From the NCBI GenBank assembly GCA_003451645.1, contig DMER01000213.1, positions 21,655 through 33,068 of the forward strand: 11,414 bases of DNA, read 5' to 3'. Below are positions 1-7,017 of this stretch, one piece after another (position 1 is the first letter of the stretch; every line of letters begins with the position of its first letter). A model generated the notes under the pieces. That model saw nothing but the letters and a program-made list of their open reading frames with translations. It was not told where the DNA came from and searched no databases. This stretch comes from Alphaproteobacteria bacterium (GTDB lineage Bacteria; Pseudomonadota; Alphaproteobacteria; Micropepsales; Micropepsaceae). The translations under genes and the position numbers were made by a program.

Positions 1-338
1 ATCTTTTCGTTCAGGCGCGGGTTATGCTTCATCGTGCAAGAGCCCAAGGGGTAGAGCCCCGTGTCGATCGCGTAATTCTTGCGCGACAGGCGCACAAAAT
101 GGCGGACGACTTCCGGCTCAGACAGGCCAGGAAGGCCAACAGGCCCCTGACGGCGCAGACCGCCCAAATGGGTATCGGACACTTGCACCTCGGGGAAGTC
201 GACGCCGCAATGGTCATCGCGGCCAATCTCAAACAACAGAGGCTCCTCGTGATCGAGACCACGGTGGCCAGAGAAAGTGCTGAGCTCATGCTCGCTGGCG
301 CCGCCGATGGCGGCAGTCGGGCGTCCTTGGCGGTTCAT
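1..338 (-). CDS. gcvPB: glycine dehydrogenase (decarboxylating) subunit 2, N-terminal part (runs off window)
   Basis: This is the N-terminal 112 codons of the beta subunit of the split P protein of the glycine cleavage system, which decarboxylates glycine with PLP and passes the aminomethyl group to lipoyl-GcvH. The visible part reads [16 protein letters not shown] at the start and has the family-typical [18 protein letters not shown] near the window edge; the PLP-binding lysine lies further on, outside the window. The ATG overlaps the gcvPA stop by four bases (ATGA, 335-338), and a GAGG ribosome site sits seven bases before it, so translation is probably coupled. The gene is cut by the window edge, not broken: no stop or frameshift is visible. 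Identification is firm from the conserved motif and gene order. Confidence 0.95.
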   Translation of the reverse strand, partial: MNRQGRPTAAIGGASEHELSTFSGHRGLDHEEPLLFEIGRDDHCGVDFPEVQVSDTHLGGLRRQGPVGLPGLSEPEVVRHFVRLSRKNYAIDTGLYPLGSCTMKHNPRLNEK

Positions 339-1681
339 GACAAAACCTCGGTCAATGCAGTGGCAAAATGTTCAATGTCTACGTCAGTGGTCAGCTCTGT
401 CGCCGCGACCACCAGCAAATTCTCCGCCCACGGTGCATCGGGCCGGAGTCGCGAAACTGGAAGGCCCGCAATGATCTTCTCTGCGGCCAGCGCATCAACA
501 ATGCCCGCCGCTGGTTTAGGCAAGCGCAGCGTGAATTCATTGAAGAAATTGGGCGTCAGAAGTTGAACGCCGGGCACGCGGGCGAGACGTTTGGCAGTCG
601 CGACTGCGCGTTCGTGGTTCATATGCGAGAGTTTCCGGAACCCCTCCTCCCCCAACAGTGCCATGTGGATGGTGAAGGCGAGGCAGCACAGACCGGAATT
701 CGTGCAGATGTTGCTCGTCGCCTTTTCGCGGCGGATATGCTGCTCGCGCGTTGACAAGGTCAGCACAAAGCCGCGGCGTCCGTCCGCGTCCTTGGTCATC
801 CCAGCGAGCCTGCCAGGCATGGCGCGCACATATTTGGACTTCACCGCAAAGAGGCCGACATAGGGCCCGCCGAAGTTCAACGCGTTGCCGATAGACTGCC
901 CCTCAGCGGCCACAATGTCCGCTCCCATATGCCCCGGCGGGGTTACGAGGCCCAATGAAACGACCTCCGCAACAACGGCGATGGTCAATGCGCCCTTGGC
1001 CGCGGCGGCCTCAGAAATCGGTGTTAGGTTGTGTAGTCCGCCAAAGAAGTCCGGGTTCTGAACAACAATGCAGGCCGTGTCGCCATCGATCAGCGCTGCT
1101 GCCATATCGGTGCCGCCAGGGACGCTCTCGCTTGTGACGACGGTCAAGCCGGCTGTCTCGGCGGTCGTCATGATCACATCCGCATACTGAGGATGCAGAT
1201 TACCCGAGAGCACGATGCGTTTGCGGCCCGTGATACGAGCCGCCATCAAAACGCCCTCCGCCGCCGCCGTTGAGCCGTCATAGAGCGAAGCGTTTGCGAC
1301 CTCCATCCCCGTCAGCAGCGCCACCTGGGTTTGGAATTCGAAGAGATACTGCAACGTACCTTGCGCGATTTCCGGCTGGTATGGGGTGTAGGAGGTGAGG
1401 AACTCCGAGCGCTGGATCAGATGATCGACTGAAGAGGGCACGTGATGCCGGTAGGCGCCAGCGCCGAGGAAGAAGGCGCTGTCATTGGCGCTGAGATTGC
1501 GAGCGGCGAGTTTAGAGAGGTGGCGTTCCACTTCAATCTCGCCCTTATGCGCGGGAAGATCGACAGGCCCTTTCAACCGCGCCGCATCCGGAACATCCTT
1601 GAACAGATCATTGATCGAAGGCGCGCCAATGCGCGTCAGCATGGCAGCGCGGTCGCGGTCGGTCAGTGGCAGATAACGCAT
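335..1681 (-). CDS. gcvPA: glycine dehydrogenase (decarboxylating) subunit 1
   Basis: Alpha subunit of the two-subunit P protein; with GcvPB it forms the glycine decarboxylase of the glycine cleavage complex in the cytosol. The 448-residue length is normal for the family. A strongly conserved block occupies about residues 70-147: [15 protein letters not shown], then [35 protein letters not shown] and [14 protein letters not shown]. The start ATG at 1681 lies three bases after the gcvH stop. A GGGG run overlapping the end of gcvH, six bases before the ATG, can serve as ribosome site. It overlaps gcvPB by four bases at its other end. Enterobacteria instead have one fused gcvP; the split form is known from several alphaproteobacteria, Gram-positives and archaea. 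Nothing looks damaged. Confidence 0.97.
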   Translation of the reverse strand: MRYLPLTDRDRAAMLTRIGAPSINDLFKDVPDAARLKGPVDLPAHKGEIEVERHLSKLAARNLSANDSAFFLGAGAYRHHVPSSVDHLIQRSEFLTSYTPYQPEIAQGTLQYLFEFQTQVALLTGMEVANASLYDGSTAAAEGVLMAARITGRKRIVLSGNLHPQYADVIMTTAETAGLTVVTSESVPGGTDMAAALIDGDTACIVVQNPDFFGGLHNLTPISEAAAAKGALTIAVVAEVVSLGLVTPPGHMGADIVAAEGQSIGNALNFGGPYVGLFAVKSKYVRAMPGRLAGMTKDADGRRGFVLTLSTREQHIRREKATSNICTNSGLCCLAFTIHMALLGEEGFRKLSHMNHERAVATAKRLARVPGVQLLTPNFFNEFTLRLPKPAAGIVDALAAEKIIAGLPVSRLRPDAPWAENLLVVAATELTTDVDIEHFATALTEVLS

Positions 1682-1684
1682 GAT

Positions 1685-2062
1685 TTACCCCAATTCCTTG
1701 ATGTAGGACTGATATTGCGCATCGGTCATGAGACCGTCCCACTCGCCCCGATTACTAATCTTGAGTTTGAGAAACCAGCCCTCGCCCGCTGGGTCGGCAT
1801 TGACCTTGGCGGGTTCGCCAGTCAATGCATCGTTCACCGCAACAACCTCCCCGCTCATGGGCGCGTAGACTTCGGATGCGGCCTTGACGCTCTCGACCAC
1901 CGCCGCCTCGCCTTTCGCGTCCACCTTTTTGCCCAATAGCGGCAGGTCGACAAAGACCACATCGCCCAATTGCTGAGCCGCATAGGGTGTGATGCCAATC
2001 GTGGCGACATCGCCATTCAGGCTGATCCATTCATGGTCTTTCGTATAGCGGCGTTCGGACAT
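1685..2062 (-). CDS. gcvH: glycine cleavage system H protein (lipoyl carrier)
   Basis: GcvH carries the aminomethyl intermediate on a swinging lipoyl arm between the P, T and L proteins. The 125-residue protein has the full lipoyl domain: RYTKDHEWI near the N terminus, GDVVFVDLP at 33-41, and the lipoylation site ESVKAASE with Lys60 as the modified residue, followed by YAPMSGEV. The C-terminal GEGWFLKLK segment is also typical. The start is well supported by an AGGAGA ribosome site (2068-2073) five bases before the ATG. It sits 30 bases after gcvT and three bases before gcvPA. The L protein (dihydrolipoyl dehydrogenase) and the lipoylation enzymes are not in the window. Confidence 0.97.
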   Translation of the reverse strand: MSERRYTKDHEWISLNGDVATIGITPYAAQQLGDVVFVDLPLLGKKVDAKGEAAVVESVKAASEVYAPMSGEVVAVNDALTGEPAKVNADPAGEGWFLKLKISNRGEWDGLMTDAQYQSYIKELG

Positions 2063-2092
2063 TTCGGTCTCCTGGGCTTGGCGTGATGTGGG

Positions 2093-3262
2093 CTAGCTGG
2101 GTTTATGGAAACGTTTTGGAACGAAGGGCATGGCGCTCACACGCGCCGTCAATGTCTGCCCGCGGACGATCACGCCAATCTCGGTACCGTCTTTGGCGTG
2201 AGCGCGGTCGACATAGCCCATCGCGACAGGGGCATTAAGGGACGGCGCAAAGCCGCCGCTTGTGACTTTGCCGATGACGGCGCCTTGCGGACTGACAATG
2301 TCTGCGCCTTCGCGCGCAGGCAGACGGCCATCAAAGCGCAAGCCTACCCGTTGACGTGCAGGGCCCGCAGCCAGATCGGCCTGCACCTTGGCGGCGCCAG
2401 GAAAGCCGCCAGCTTCGCGCCGGCGCTTGGAGATGGACCATGTCAACGCTGCCTCAATGGGCGTCGTCTGCTGATCAATATCATGTCCATAGAGACACAA
2501 ACCGGCTTCCAACCGCAGACTGTCGCGTGCGCCCAGACCAATCGCGGCGGTATCGGGATGCCGCAGCAAGGTACGCGCGAAGTCCGTGGCGATCGCTTCG
2601 GGTACGGAGATTTCAAAACCGTCCTCTCCCGTATAGCCCGAACGCGTGACGATGAGTTGCTGGGTACCAATGCTGAACCAGCGCATGTGCATGAACGCCA
2701 TGGCCGCAACGCCAGGCAACACGGTCTCCAACACGTCCACGGCGCGCGGCCCCTGCAGCGCTAGGAGCGCGCGATCTGGCTTACGGCTCAATACTGCATT
2801 GTCATGGATGTGGCGTTCGATGTGCTCGAAGTCTTCTGCCTTGGTGGCGGCGTTCACGACAAGAAAGAGGGAGCCCTGCCCCGGCTCATCTTCGGGACGG
2901 GTGATCATCAGATCGTCCATGATCCCGCCAGCGTCGTTGAGCAATTGCGTGTACCGCATCTGCCCTGGCTTCAGGTTCAGAATGTCGCCCGGCACGAGAT
3001 GCTCAATCACACTCGCAATATAGGGATGGCGGTGGTCGAGGTCCTTTTGCACGCCATTCCAGCCGAACAAGAACGCCTGACCCATATGGGACACGTCGAA
3101 GAGGCCTGCTTTCTCCCGCGTGTGGAGGTGCTCCTTTAGAATGCCCAGCGGGTAATTGACCGGCATTTCATAGCCAGCAAACGGCACCATTTTGGCGCCA
3201 AGCTCTCGATGAAGGTCATAGAGTGGGGTCCGGCGCAGCGGTCCGGTCGTGTCTTGAGCCAC
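2093..3262 (-). CDS. gcvT: aminomethyltransferase (glycine cleavage system T protein)
   Basis: GcvT moves the methylene group from aminomethyl-lipoyl-GcvH to tetrahydrofolate, releasing ammonia. The 389-residue protein has the standard layout: RTPLYDLHRELGAKMVPFAGYEMPV at about 11-35 (interrupted nowhere), AGLFDVSHMGQ at 52-62, LNDAGGIMDDL at 108-118 (folate-binding and catalytic region), SGYTGEDGFEI at 208-218 and GLGARDSLRLEAGLCLYGHDID at about 242-263. The start is a GTG at 3262, supported by GAGGGA at 3271-3276, eight bases upstream, and by the absence of a better start before the conserved N terminus. It is the first gene of the gcv operon and lies about 70 bases after the second aptamer of the glycine riboswitch, so its expression is likely glycine controlled. 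Confidence 0.97.
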   Translation of the reverse strand: MAQDTTGPLRRTPLYDLHRELGAKMVPFAGYEMPVNYPLGILKEHLHTREKAGLFDVSHMGQAFLFGWNGVQKDLDHRHPYIASVIEHLVPGDILNLKPGQMRYTQLLNDAGGIMDDLMITRPEDEPGQGSLFLVVNAATKAEDFEHIERHIHDNAVLSRKPDRALLALQGPRAVDVLETVLPGVAAMAFMHMRWFSIGTQQLIVTRSGYTGEDGFEISVPEAIATDFARTLLRHPDTAAIGLGARDSLRLEAGLCLYGHDIDQQTTPIEAALTWSISKRRREAGGFPGAAKVQADLAAGPARQRVGLRFDGRLPAREGADIVSPQGAVIGKVTSGGFAPSLNAPVAMGYVDRAHAKDGTEIGVIVRGQTLTARVSAMPFVPKRFHKPS

Positions 3263-3270
3263 GGTCTTTG

Positions 3271-3276
3271 TCCCTC
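3271..3276 (-). promoter_or_regulatory. ribosome binding site of gcvT
   Basis: GAGGGA on the minus strand, eight bases before the GTG start of gcvT. It decides the start, because no ATG is available in frame before the conserved N terminus. The core AGGGA is complementary to TCCCT at 3340-3344 in the last part of aptamer 2, so it could be masked in one riboswitch fold; that pairing is inference only. Confidence 0.6.
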
Positions 3277-3296
3277 GTCACAACGCAGCGCGGCGC

Positions 3297-3339
3297 ACGG
3301 GGAGACAGCCCCCCCGCCCTTGTCCGCGCCCCGTCTGTC
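3297..3339 (-). promoter_or_regulatory. putative expression platform of the glycine riboswitch
   Basis: Between the second aptamer and gcvT the transcript can fold in ways that compete with the aptamer. CTGTC (minus 3308-3304) can pair with GACAG (3339-3335), which overlaps the CAGAC strand (3337-3333) that closes P1 of aptamer 2. Separately, ACGGGG (3334-3329) can pair with CCCCGT (3302-3297). These folds are mutually exclusive with P1 in part. No run of U follows, so this is not a classic intrinsic terminator; control of translation or of Rho access is more likely. Complementarity is seen in the sequence; the function is inferred. Confidence 0.45.
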
Positions 3340-3525
3340 AGGGAACCTGAGAGATTTGACCGGGCGGCCCGCCCAGCTTACCCCGTCGGTGGGGACCCAT
3401 TCGATGGGACCCGCTTTCCAGACCTTATCGGCGCAATGCGGTCCTTTTGCCTGAGAGTTTCGGAGGCTTCTTGCTCCTTCGGCGGCGGGGCCCCTTGGCG
3501 CGGCCCTGCTCTCTCCCGCATTGCG
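3333..3525 (-). promoter_or_regulatory. tandem glycine riboswitch (two aptamers) upstream of gcvT
   Basis: This leader RNA binds glycine and controls the glycine cleavage operon. Aptamer 1 spans 3432-3525 and is closed by a perfect ten-pair P1: CGCAATGCGG (3525-3516) with CCGCATTGCG (3441-3432). Inside are the family signatures GGGAGAG, GAAGGAGCAAG and GAAACTCTCAGGCAAAAGGACC. Aptamer 2 spans about 3333-3423, closed by GTCTG with CAGAC, with GGAAAGCGGG, a GGGTCCCAT/ATGGGTCCC arm (one T-T mismatch), CACCGACGGGGTAAGC, and AAATCTCTCAGGTTCCCTGACAG. The linker between aptamers is only about eight bases, as usual for cooperative tandem glycine riboswitches. In the family, glycine binding normally switches gcv genes on. 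A 141-codon open frame across this region is not a gene. Confidence 0.95.
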
Positions 3526-3533
3526 ATACTCGG

Positions 3534-3561
3534 ATAATAGGGTGGACGCCGGATTAGTCAA
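3534..3561 (-). promoter_or_regulatory. sigma-70-type promoter of the gcv operon
   Basis: On the minus strand TTGACT (3561-3556) is followed after 16 bases by TATTAT (3539-3534). This is the best housekeeping promoter match in the window. It lies between the argS stop (3583) and the riboswitch, and predicts a transcription start near 3527, only a base or two before the P1 stem of aptamer 1. It separates the gcv operon from argS, although read-through from argS is possible because I see no terminator between them. Confidence 0.75.
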
Positions 3562-3582
3562 TTCGGATGAAGTGCTCGCCTC

Positions 3583-5346
3583 TCACATCCGCTCAGGAAT
3601 TGTGATGCCGAGAAGCCCCAACACAAGTGTTAGCTGATCCAAAACCATCCGGCACAGCGCCAGCCTTGCACCACGGGCCTCCGGGACGGGCTCGCTCATG
3701 ATGTGGTGCTCGCCATAGAACCGGCTGAAGCCTTGCGCCAATTCAAAGGCGAAATCGCACAGGACATTCGGCGCGCGGCGTGATTCGGCCTGCGCCAACA
3801 CATCCGGCAAGCGGCTCAAGCTGAGGGCCAGCTCCCGCTCGGACGCGGAGGTGACCATGACTGGTGCCACTGCAAAGCCCTGCTCTTCAGCCCGGCGCAG
3901 CAGCGATTTGATCCGCACTGCCTGATATTGCAGATACGGGCCTGTCTCACCCTCGAAGCGGGTGAAGCGGACGAGATCAAAGATATAGTTCGTGGTCCGA
4001 TAATTGGTTAAGTCGGCGAACTTGATGGCGGCCAAGCCTACAGCATTGGCGATCGCATCGCGCTCTTCGCTGCTATAACTTCCCGCGATCCCCTGCTCGT
4101 CCAAGCGTTGCCGTGCCTCATCCTGGGCTTGGGCAATCAGGTCGAACAGCTTTACTGAGTCACCGGAGCGGGTCTTATAAGGCTTGCCGTCGGTACCATT
4201 CACAGTACCGAAGGCCACATGTTCCAGATGCGCCTTGCCATTCAGCGCCGCTTTACGTGACGCCCGGAACACACGCTCGAAATGGTCCGACTGGCGCTGA
4301 TCCACCACATAGAGGATCTGATCAGGGTCAACCTCGCGCACGCGGTCAATGATCGTGGCAAGATCGGTAGTCTCATAAAGCGCGCCGCCATCCGACTTCC
4401 GCACGATGAGCGGTGGCATCTCCTTCTTGTCCCCCTCTTGATCGATAGGAACAACGAGGGCGCCTTCGCTTTCAACTGCCACACCACGCATCTGCAAATC
4501 GTTGACCATGGGCTCAACCAACGGATCGGCGTCGCTCTCGCCCTTCCACCAATCCGGGTGGACGCCAAGGCTTGCCAATTCGCGTTTGACGGTCTCGATG
4601 GAGACATTCTGGAAGTGCCGCCACAAGGCGCGATACCCTGGCCTGCCAGTCTGCAGATCGGCCGTCGCTTGCCGTGCTTGGTTCAAACGATCTGCATCGG
4701 CCTTGCACGCCGCGGACGCGCGGGGATAGAGAACTTCCAAATCATCCGTCGTCACGGGCGAAGTCTCAGGATAGGGGCCTGAGTACGCTGGATCGAAATA
4801 GGGCAATTGCGGCAGTTCCCGCTCAACCTCAGTGATCAACTGACCCATTTGCAGGCCCCAATCCCCGAAATGCACATCGGAATAGACCGTATCTCCCGCA
4901 AAGCGGAAGAGACGCTGCAAGCAGTCCCCTATGATGGTCGAGCGCAAATGGCCGACATGCATTGCCTTGGCGATGTTCACGCCGACAAAGTCGATGATCA
5001 CGACTTGGCCTGGCGACCGCAGCGGCACGCCACATCGCCGATCGTCAGCAAAGGTGCGCAAATGGTCCGTGAGCGCCTGATCGGTGAGTGTCAGATTGAT
5101 AAAGCCGGGGCCCGCAATCTCAACCTTCGCAAAGCGCGGGTCTTCCTTCAGACGTGCCGTTACGTTCTCGGCAATCGCGCGTGGATTGGCCTTCGCAGCC
5201 TTGGCGGCAGCAAGCGCACCATTGCATTGGAATTGAGCGAGGTCCGGCCGGTCGGACCGCTGCACGACGCCATAGTTCGCCTCTACGCCAGCCTCCAGAA
5301 AGGCGGCGCCCACAAGAACCGAAAGGTCTTGAGTCAATTGAGGCAC
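3583..5346 (-). CDS. argS: arginyl-tRNA synthetase
   Basis: Class I synthetase that charges tRNA-Arg with arginine in the cytosol. The 587 residues are close to the usual length. An N-terminal ArgRS additional domain (about 1-95, ending AGPGFINLTLT) is followed by the Rossmann catalytic domain with HVGH at 130-133 in AKAMHVGHLRSTIIGD, FGDWGLQMGQLI at 160-171, and KTRSGD at 391-396 in the place of the KMSKS loop. The C-terminal DALR-type anticodon-binding helical domain holds GPYLQYQAVRIKSLL (469-483). The residues just before the signature (DFVGVNIAK) differ from the common SSPN or GGAN forms. The start is GTG at 5346, 15 bases after the upstream exported-protein gene; AAGG overlapping that stop is a weak ribosome site, and a TTG three codons later is an alternative. 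It is probably cotranscribed with the three upstream genes. Confidence 0.96.
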   Translation of the reverse strand: MPQLTQDLSVLVGAAFLEAGVEANYGVVQRSDRPDLAQFQCNGALAAAKAAKANPRAIAENVTARLKEDPRFAKVEIAGPGFINLTLTDQALTDHLRTFADDRRCGVPLRSPGQVVIIDFVGVNIAKAMHVGHLRSTIIGDCLQRLFRFAGDTVYSDVHFGDWGLQMGQLITEVERELPQLPYFDPAYSGPYPETSPVTTDDLEVLYPRASAACKADADRLNQARQATADLQTGRPGYRALWRHFQNVSIETVKRELASLGVHPDWWKGESDADPLVEPMVNDLQMRGVAVESEGALVVPIDQEGDKKEMPPLIVRKSDGGALYETTDLATIIDRVREVDPDQILYVVDQRQSDHFERVFRASRKAALNGKAHLEHVAFGTVNGTDGKPYKTRSGDSVKLFDLIAQAQDEARQRLDEQGIAGSYSSEERDAIANAVGLAAIKFADLTNYRTTNYIFDLVRFTRFEGETGPYLQYQAVRIKSLLRRAEEQGFAVAPVMVTSASERELALSLSRLPDVLAQAESRRAPNVLCDFAFELAQGFSRFYGEHHIMSEPVPEARGARLALCRMVLDQLTLVLGLLGITIPERM

Positions 5347-5361
5347 GGGCAGAGCGCTACC

Positions 5362-5844
5362 TTATGGCGTGAGCGCGCGCAACTGCTCCCTGGAGAGCTG
5401 AAAGCCGGTTAACACGGTCATGTCATTTGCCGTATGTCCGCCGTCAATCGGCACGCTGATCCTATCGACCTGCTCCTGGACACTGATCACCGTCTTGCCG
5501 TCCGAAAAGCCAATGCGCGCGGGGAAGATTTCCTTGGCGATAATCTTGTCCTTGCGCTGGATCGCCACAAAGTAGGGGACTTGGACGGGCTTGGCTTCGA
5601 CATTGGGCGCCAGTCTTGCATCAATTCGGATCGAGAGGCTCAGCTTCAGCGCGCCAGCGCGTTGCTCGCAAGCCACCGTCGGGTTGCTCATCGTGGCGTC
5701 ATACGCCCGCACGTTGGGATCGCCCCCTGCGCCCATCTGAACAAAGGTATTCGTCTGGGGGATGATAGCGGCTTTGGGGCAGGCCATGGCTGGCGCCGCT
5801 ATCGCAGCCGAAACGGAAAGCGCCAGGCAAAATTCGCGCATCAT
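5362..5844 (-). CDS. exported protein of unknown function, paralog 3 of a tandem trio
   Basis: I do not recognise a named function. The 160-residue chain begins with a signal peptide (MMREFCLALSVSAAIAAPAMA) with an AMA cleavage site, so the mature protein would start CPKA. A second cysteine is at 59 (TVACEQ). The rest alternates hydrophobic and polar residues, as in a beta-sandwich (inferred). Shared with its two neighbours are PYFVAI at 90-95, AKEIF, FSDGK at 113-117, VPI and the ending TGFQLSREQL at 146-155. There is no canonical lipobox leucine, so a soluble periplasmic protein with a Cys22-Cys59 disulfide is more likely than a lipoprotein. Two adjacent ATG codons make the start uncertain by one codon. 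It lies 49 bases after paralog 2 and 15 bases before argS. Confidence 0.8.
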   Translation of the reverse strand: MMREFCLALSVSAAIAAPAMACPKAAIIPQTNTFVQMGAGGDPNVRAYDATMSNPTVACEQRAGALKLSLSIRIDARLAPNVEAKPVQVPYFVAIQRKDKIIAKEIFPARIGFSDGKTVISVQEQVDRISVPIDGGHTANDMTVLTGFQLSREQLRALTP

Positions 5845-5893
5845 GTCTTCGACCGCTTTCCCTTTGAGCGTCGGCAGATGGCCAGAAGCGGAC

Positions 5894-6370
5894 TTAGTGC
5901 CTAATCGCCTCTAGTTGCGCCATGCTGAGCTGAAAGCCCACAACAACTTCGAAATCCGTAGCCCCAATCCGATTGCCTAGCGGCAATTCAATCCCATCCA
6001 CAGTCTCTTCTAATTTAATGACCGTTTTACCAGCGGGAAACTCGATTTGGCGTTGCACGATATCCTTGTAAACGATGGCGGGTTCTGCCGCCCAAACAAA
6101 GATCACGGCTGCATAATAAGGGATCATCATCGACCCCGCCTTGTCGGCGCTCATTTCCATCTTGAACGTGACGGTGAGTTCCAACTCATCATCGCCGCGT
6201 TTGCATGAAATCGCCGGTTCCGAAATCTTGCCTTCAACCTGCGGGCCATCGCCGCCGGGCAACGTGATCCAACGGTCGGTGTCCTGAAGCACTTTCACGC
6301 GCGGGCACAAGGCCTGTGCGGGCGCCACGAAAGCCAAAAAGCCAGCTGCGGCCAAGAGCGCAATACGCAT
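5894..6370 (-). CDS. exported protein of unknown function, paralog 2 of a tandem trio
   Basis: A 158-residue relative of the genes on both sides. The signal peptide MRIALLAAAGFLAFVAPAQA ends in an AQA site, giving a mature start LCPRVKV. Conserved features are Cys22, Cys56 (AISCKR), IPYYAAV at 83-89, FPAGKTVI at 111-118, EETVDGIELPL at 121-131 and VGFQLSMAQL at 144-153. The frame is open up to 6451, but the ATG at 6370 is chosen because it opens directly into the signal peptide and has GGGGA eight bases before it; the longer version would add 27 arginine-rich residues with no homology to the paralogs. It differs from the others by two aromatic residues in the middle (FVWAAEP). An 84-base gap separates it from paralog 1. 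Function unknown. Confidence 0.8.
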   Translation of the reverse strand: MRIALLAAAGFLAFVAPAQALCPRVKVLQDTDRWITLPGGDGPQVEGKISEPAISCKRGDDELELTVTFKMEMSADKAGSMMIPYYAAVIFVWAAEPAIVYKDIVQRQIEFPAGKTVIKLEETVDGIELPLGNRIGATDFEVVVGFQLSMAQLEAIRH

Positions 6371-6454
6371 TACAGATTCCCCAAAACGAGATGGGGCCAG
6401 GACCACTTCGGCCACCGCCCCGCCCCGACGCCAGATAGGCCGCCCAAGCAAGCT

Positions 6455-6982
6455 CTAGAACAAGCCGCGAACAAAACCAAACAACCCGCCGCTCGAATCG
6501 CGGCGCTTCTCCAGTTGTTCAGGCTTCAATTGAAAGCCCACCAGGACGTGATAGTCGCGCGAACCCACCATGGGTTTCAGCGGGATTTCGATGTCCGTCA
6601 TTTCCTCTTCCGCTGACATATCCTGATTGCCCGCGGGGAAGTTTACGGTCCGGGTGACGATTTCCTTGGATATCAGTGTTGGCTCAGCCGACTGCATATA
6701 GGCAACTGCGACGAAGTAGGGCAGATCGACCTTGCCAGCGGATGCAGATTTGCCGGTCATCCTGAAGCGCAGTTTGGCAACAGCCTTGCCCTCTTCCATG
6801 GTGCATTCGATCTGCGGGTCGGAAATTTTTGCCTCAACCGAAGGACCCAGATCATTCATCGGGACCCAGGACTCTGTGTCTTCAACCACGACCGCCTTTG
6901 GGCAGGCCAAGGCGGCACTTGTGCCAGCCAGAAGTCCGAGTGCTGCCAATCCAGCTGCTGCCCGAATGAAGTTCTTACGCAT
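6455..6982 (-). CDS. exported protein of unknown function, paralog 1 of a tandem trio
   Basis: First and longest of three related exported proteins, 175 residues from the chosen start. The signal peptide (1-26, ending SAALA) leaves a mature chain starting CPKAVVVEDTESWV. Conserved positions are Cys27, Cys60 (QIECTM), LPYFVAV at 87-93, SKEIV, FPAGN at 115-119, a TDIEIPL stretch and VGFQLKPEQL at 148-157. Unlike its paralogs it carries a C-terminal tail of about 17 residues, charged then rich in Gly and Phe (GGLFGFVRGLF). The frame is open to 7021, but ATG 6982 has an excellent GAGGAGGAG site six bases before it and starts the signal peptide. It follows the CDGSH gene by 35 bases. The pattern resembles an uncharacterised exported alphaproteobacterial family that I recall only loosely; I assign no function. 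Confidence 0.82.
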   Translation of the reverse strand: MRKNFIRAAAGLAALGLLAGTSAALACPKAVVVEDTESWVPMNDLGPSVEAKISDPQIECTMEEGKAVAKLRFRMTGKSASAGKVDLPYFVAVAYMQSAEPTLISKEIVTRTVNFPAGNQDMSAEEEMTDIEIPLKPMVGSRDYHVLVGFQLKPEQLEKRRDSSGGLFGFVRGLF

Positions 6983-6988
6983 TGTCCA

Positions 6989-6997
6989 CTCCTCCTC
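6989..6997 (-). promoter_or_regulatory. strong ribosome binding site fixing the start of paralog 1
   Basis: GAGGAGGAG on the minus strand, six bases before ATG 6982. It is the strongest Shine-Dalgarno match in the window and rules in the downstream ATG over the one at 7021. Confidence 0.8.
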
Positions 6998-7017
6998 ATG
7001 GTTGCCTTGGGGGCACG

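Noticed and set aside
24..566. 180-codon plus-strand open frame
   Set aside because: Antisense to gcvPB and gcvPA, both of which match conserved families; G+C-rich codons leave such antisense frames open by chance.
1442..1939. 165-codon plus-strand open frame
   Set aside because: Antisense to gcvPA and gcvH; no family resemblance.
2105..2764. 219-codon plus-strand open frame
   Set aside because: Antisense to gcvT, whose full set of motifs is present on the other strand.
3300..3335. Intrinsic terminator downstream of the riboswitch
   Set aside because: G- and C-runs can form short stems but no T-run follows on the transcribed strand.
3136..3561. 141-codon minus-strand open frame across the gcvT leader
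   Set aside because: It translates the glycine riboswitch, which explains the conserved sequence, and overlaps the gcvT start in another frame.
4807..5412. 201-codon plus-strand open frame
   Set aside because: Antisense to the N-terminal part of argS and the end of paralog 3.
5434..5904. 156-codon plus-strand open frame
   Set aside because: Antisense to paralog 3, which has a signal peptide and clear paralogs.
6371..6451. Upstream extension of paralog 2 by 27 codons
   Set aside because: The added Arg-rich residues would mask the signal peptide and have no match in the paralogs; the 6370 ATG has its own GGGGA site.
6371..6454. G+C-rich possible hairpin (GGGGC with GCCCC) between paralogs 1 and 2
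   Set aside because: Only five pairs around a long loop and no U-run; too weak to call a terminator or attenuator.
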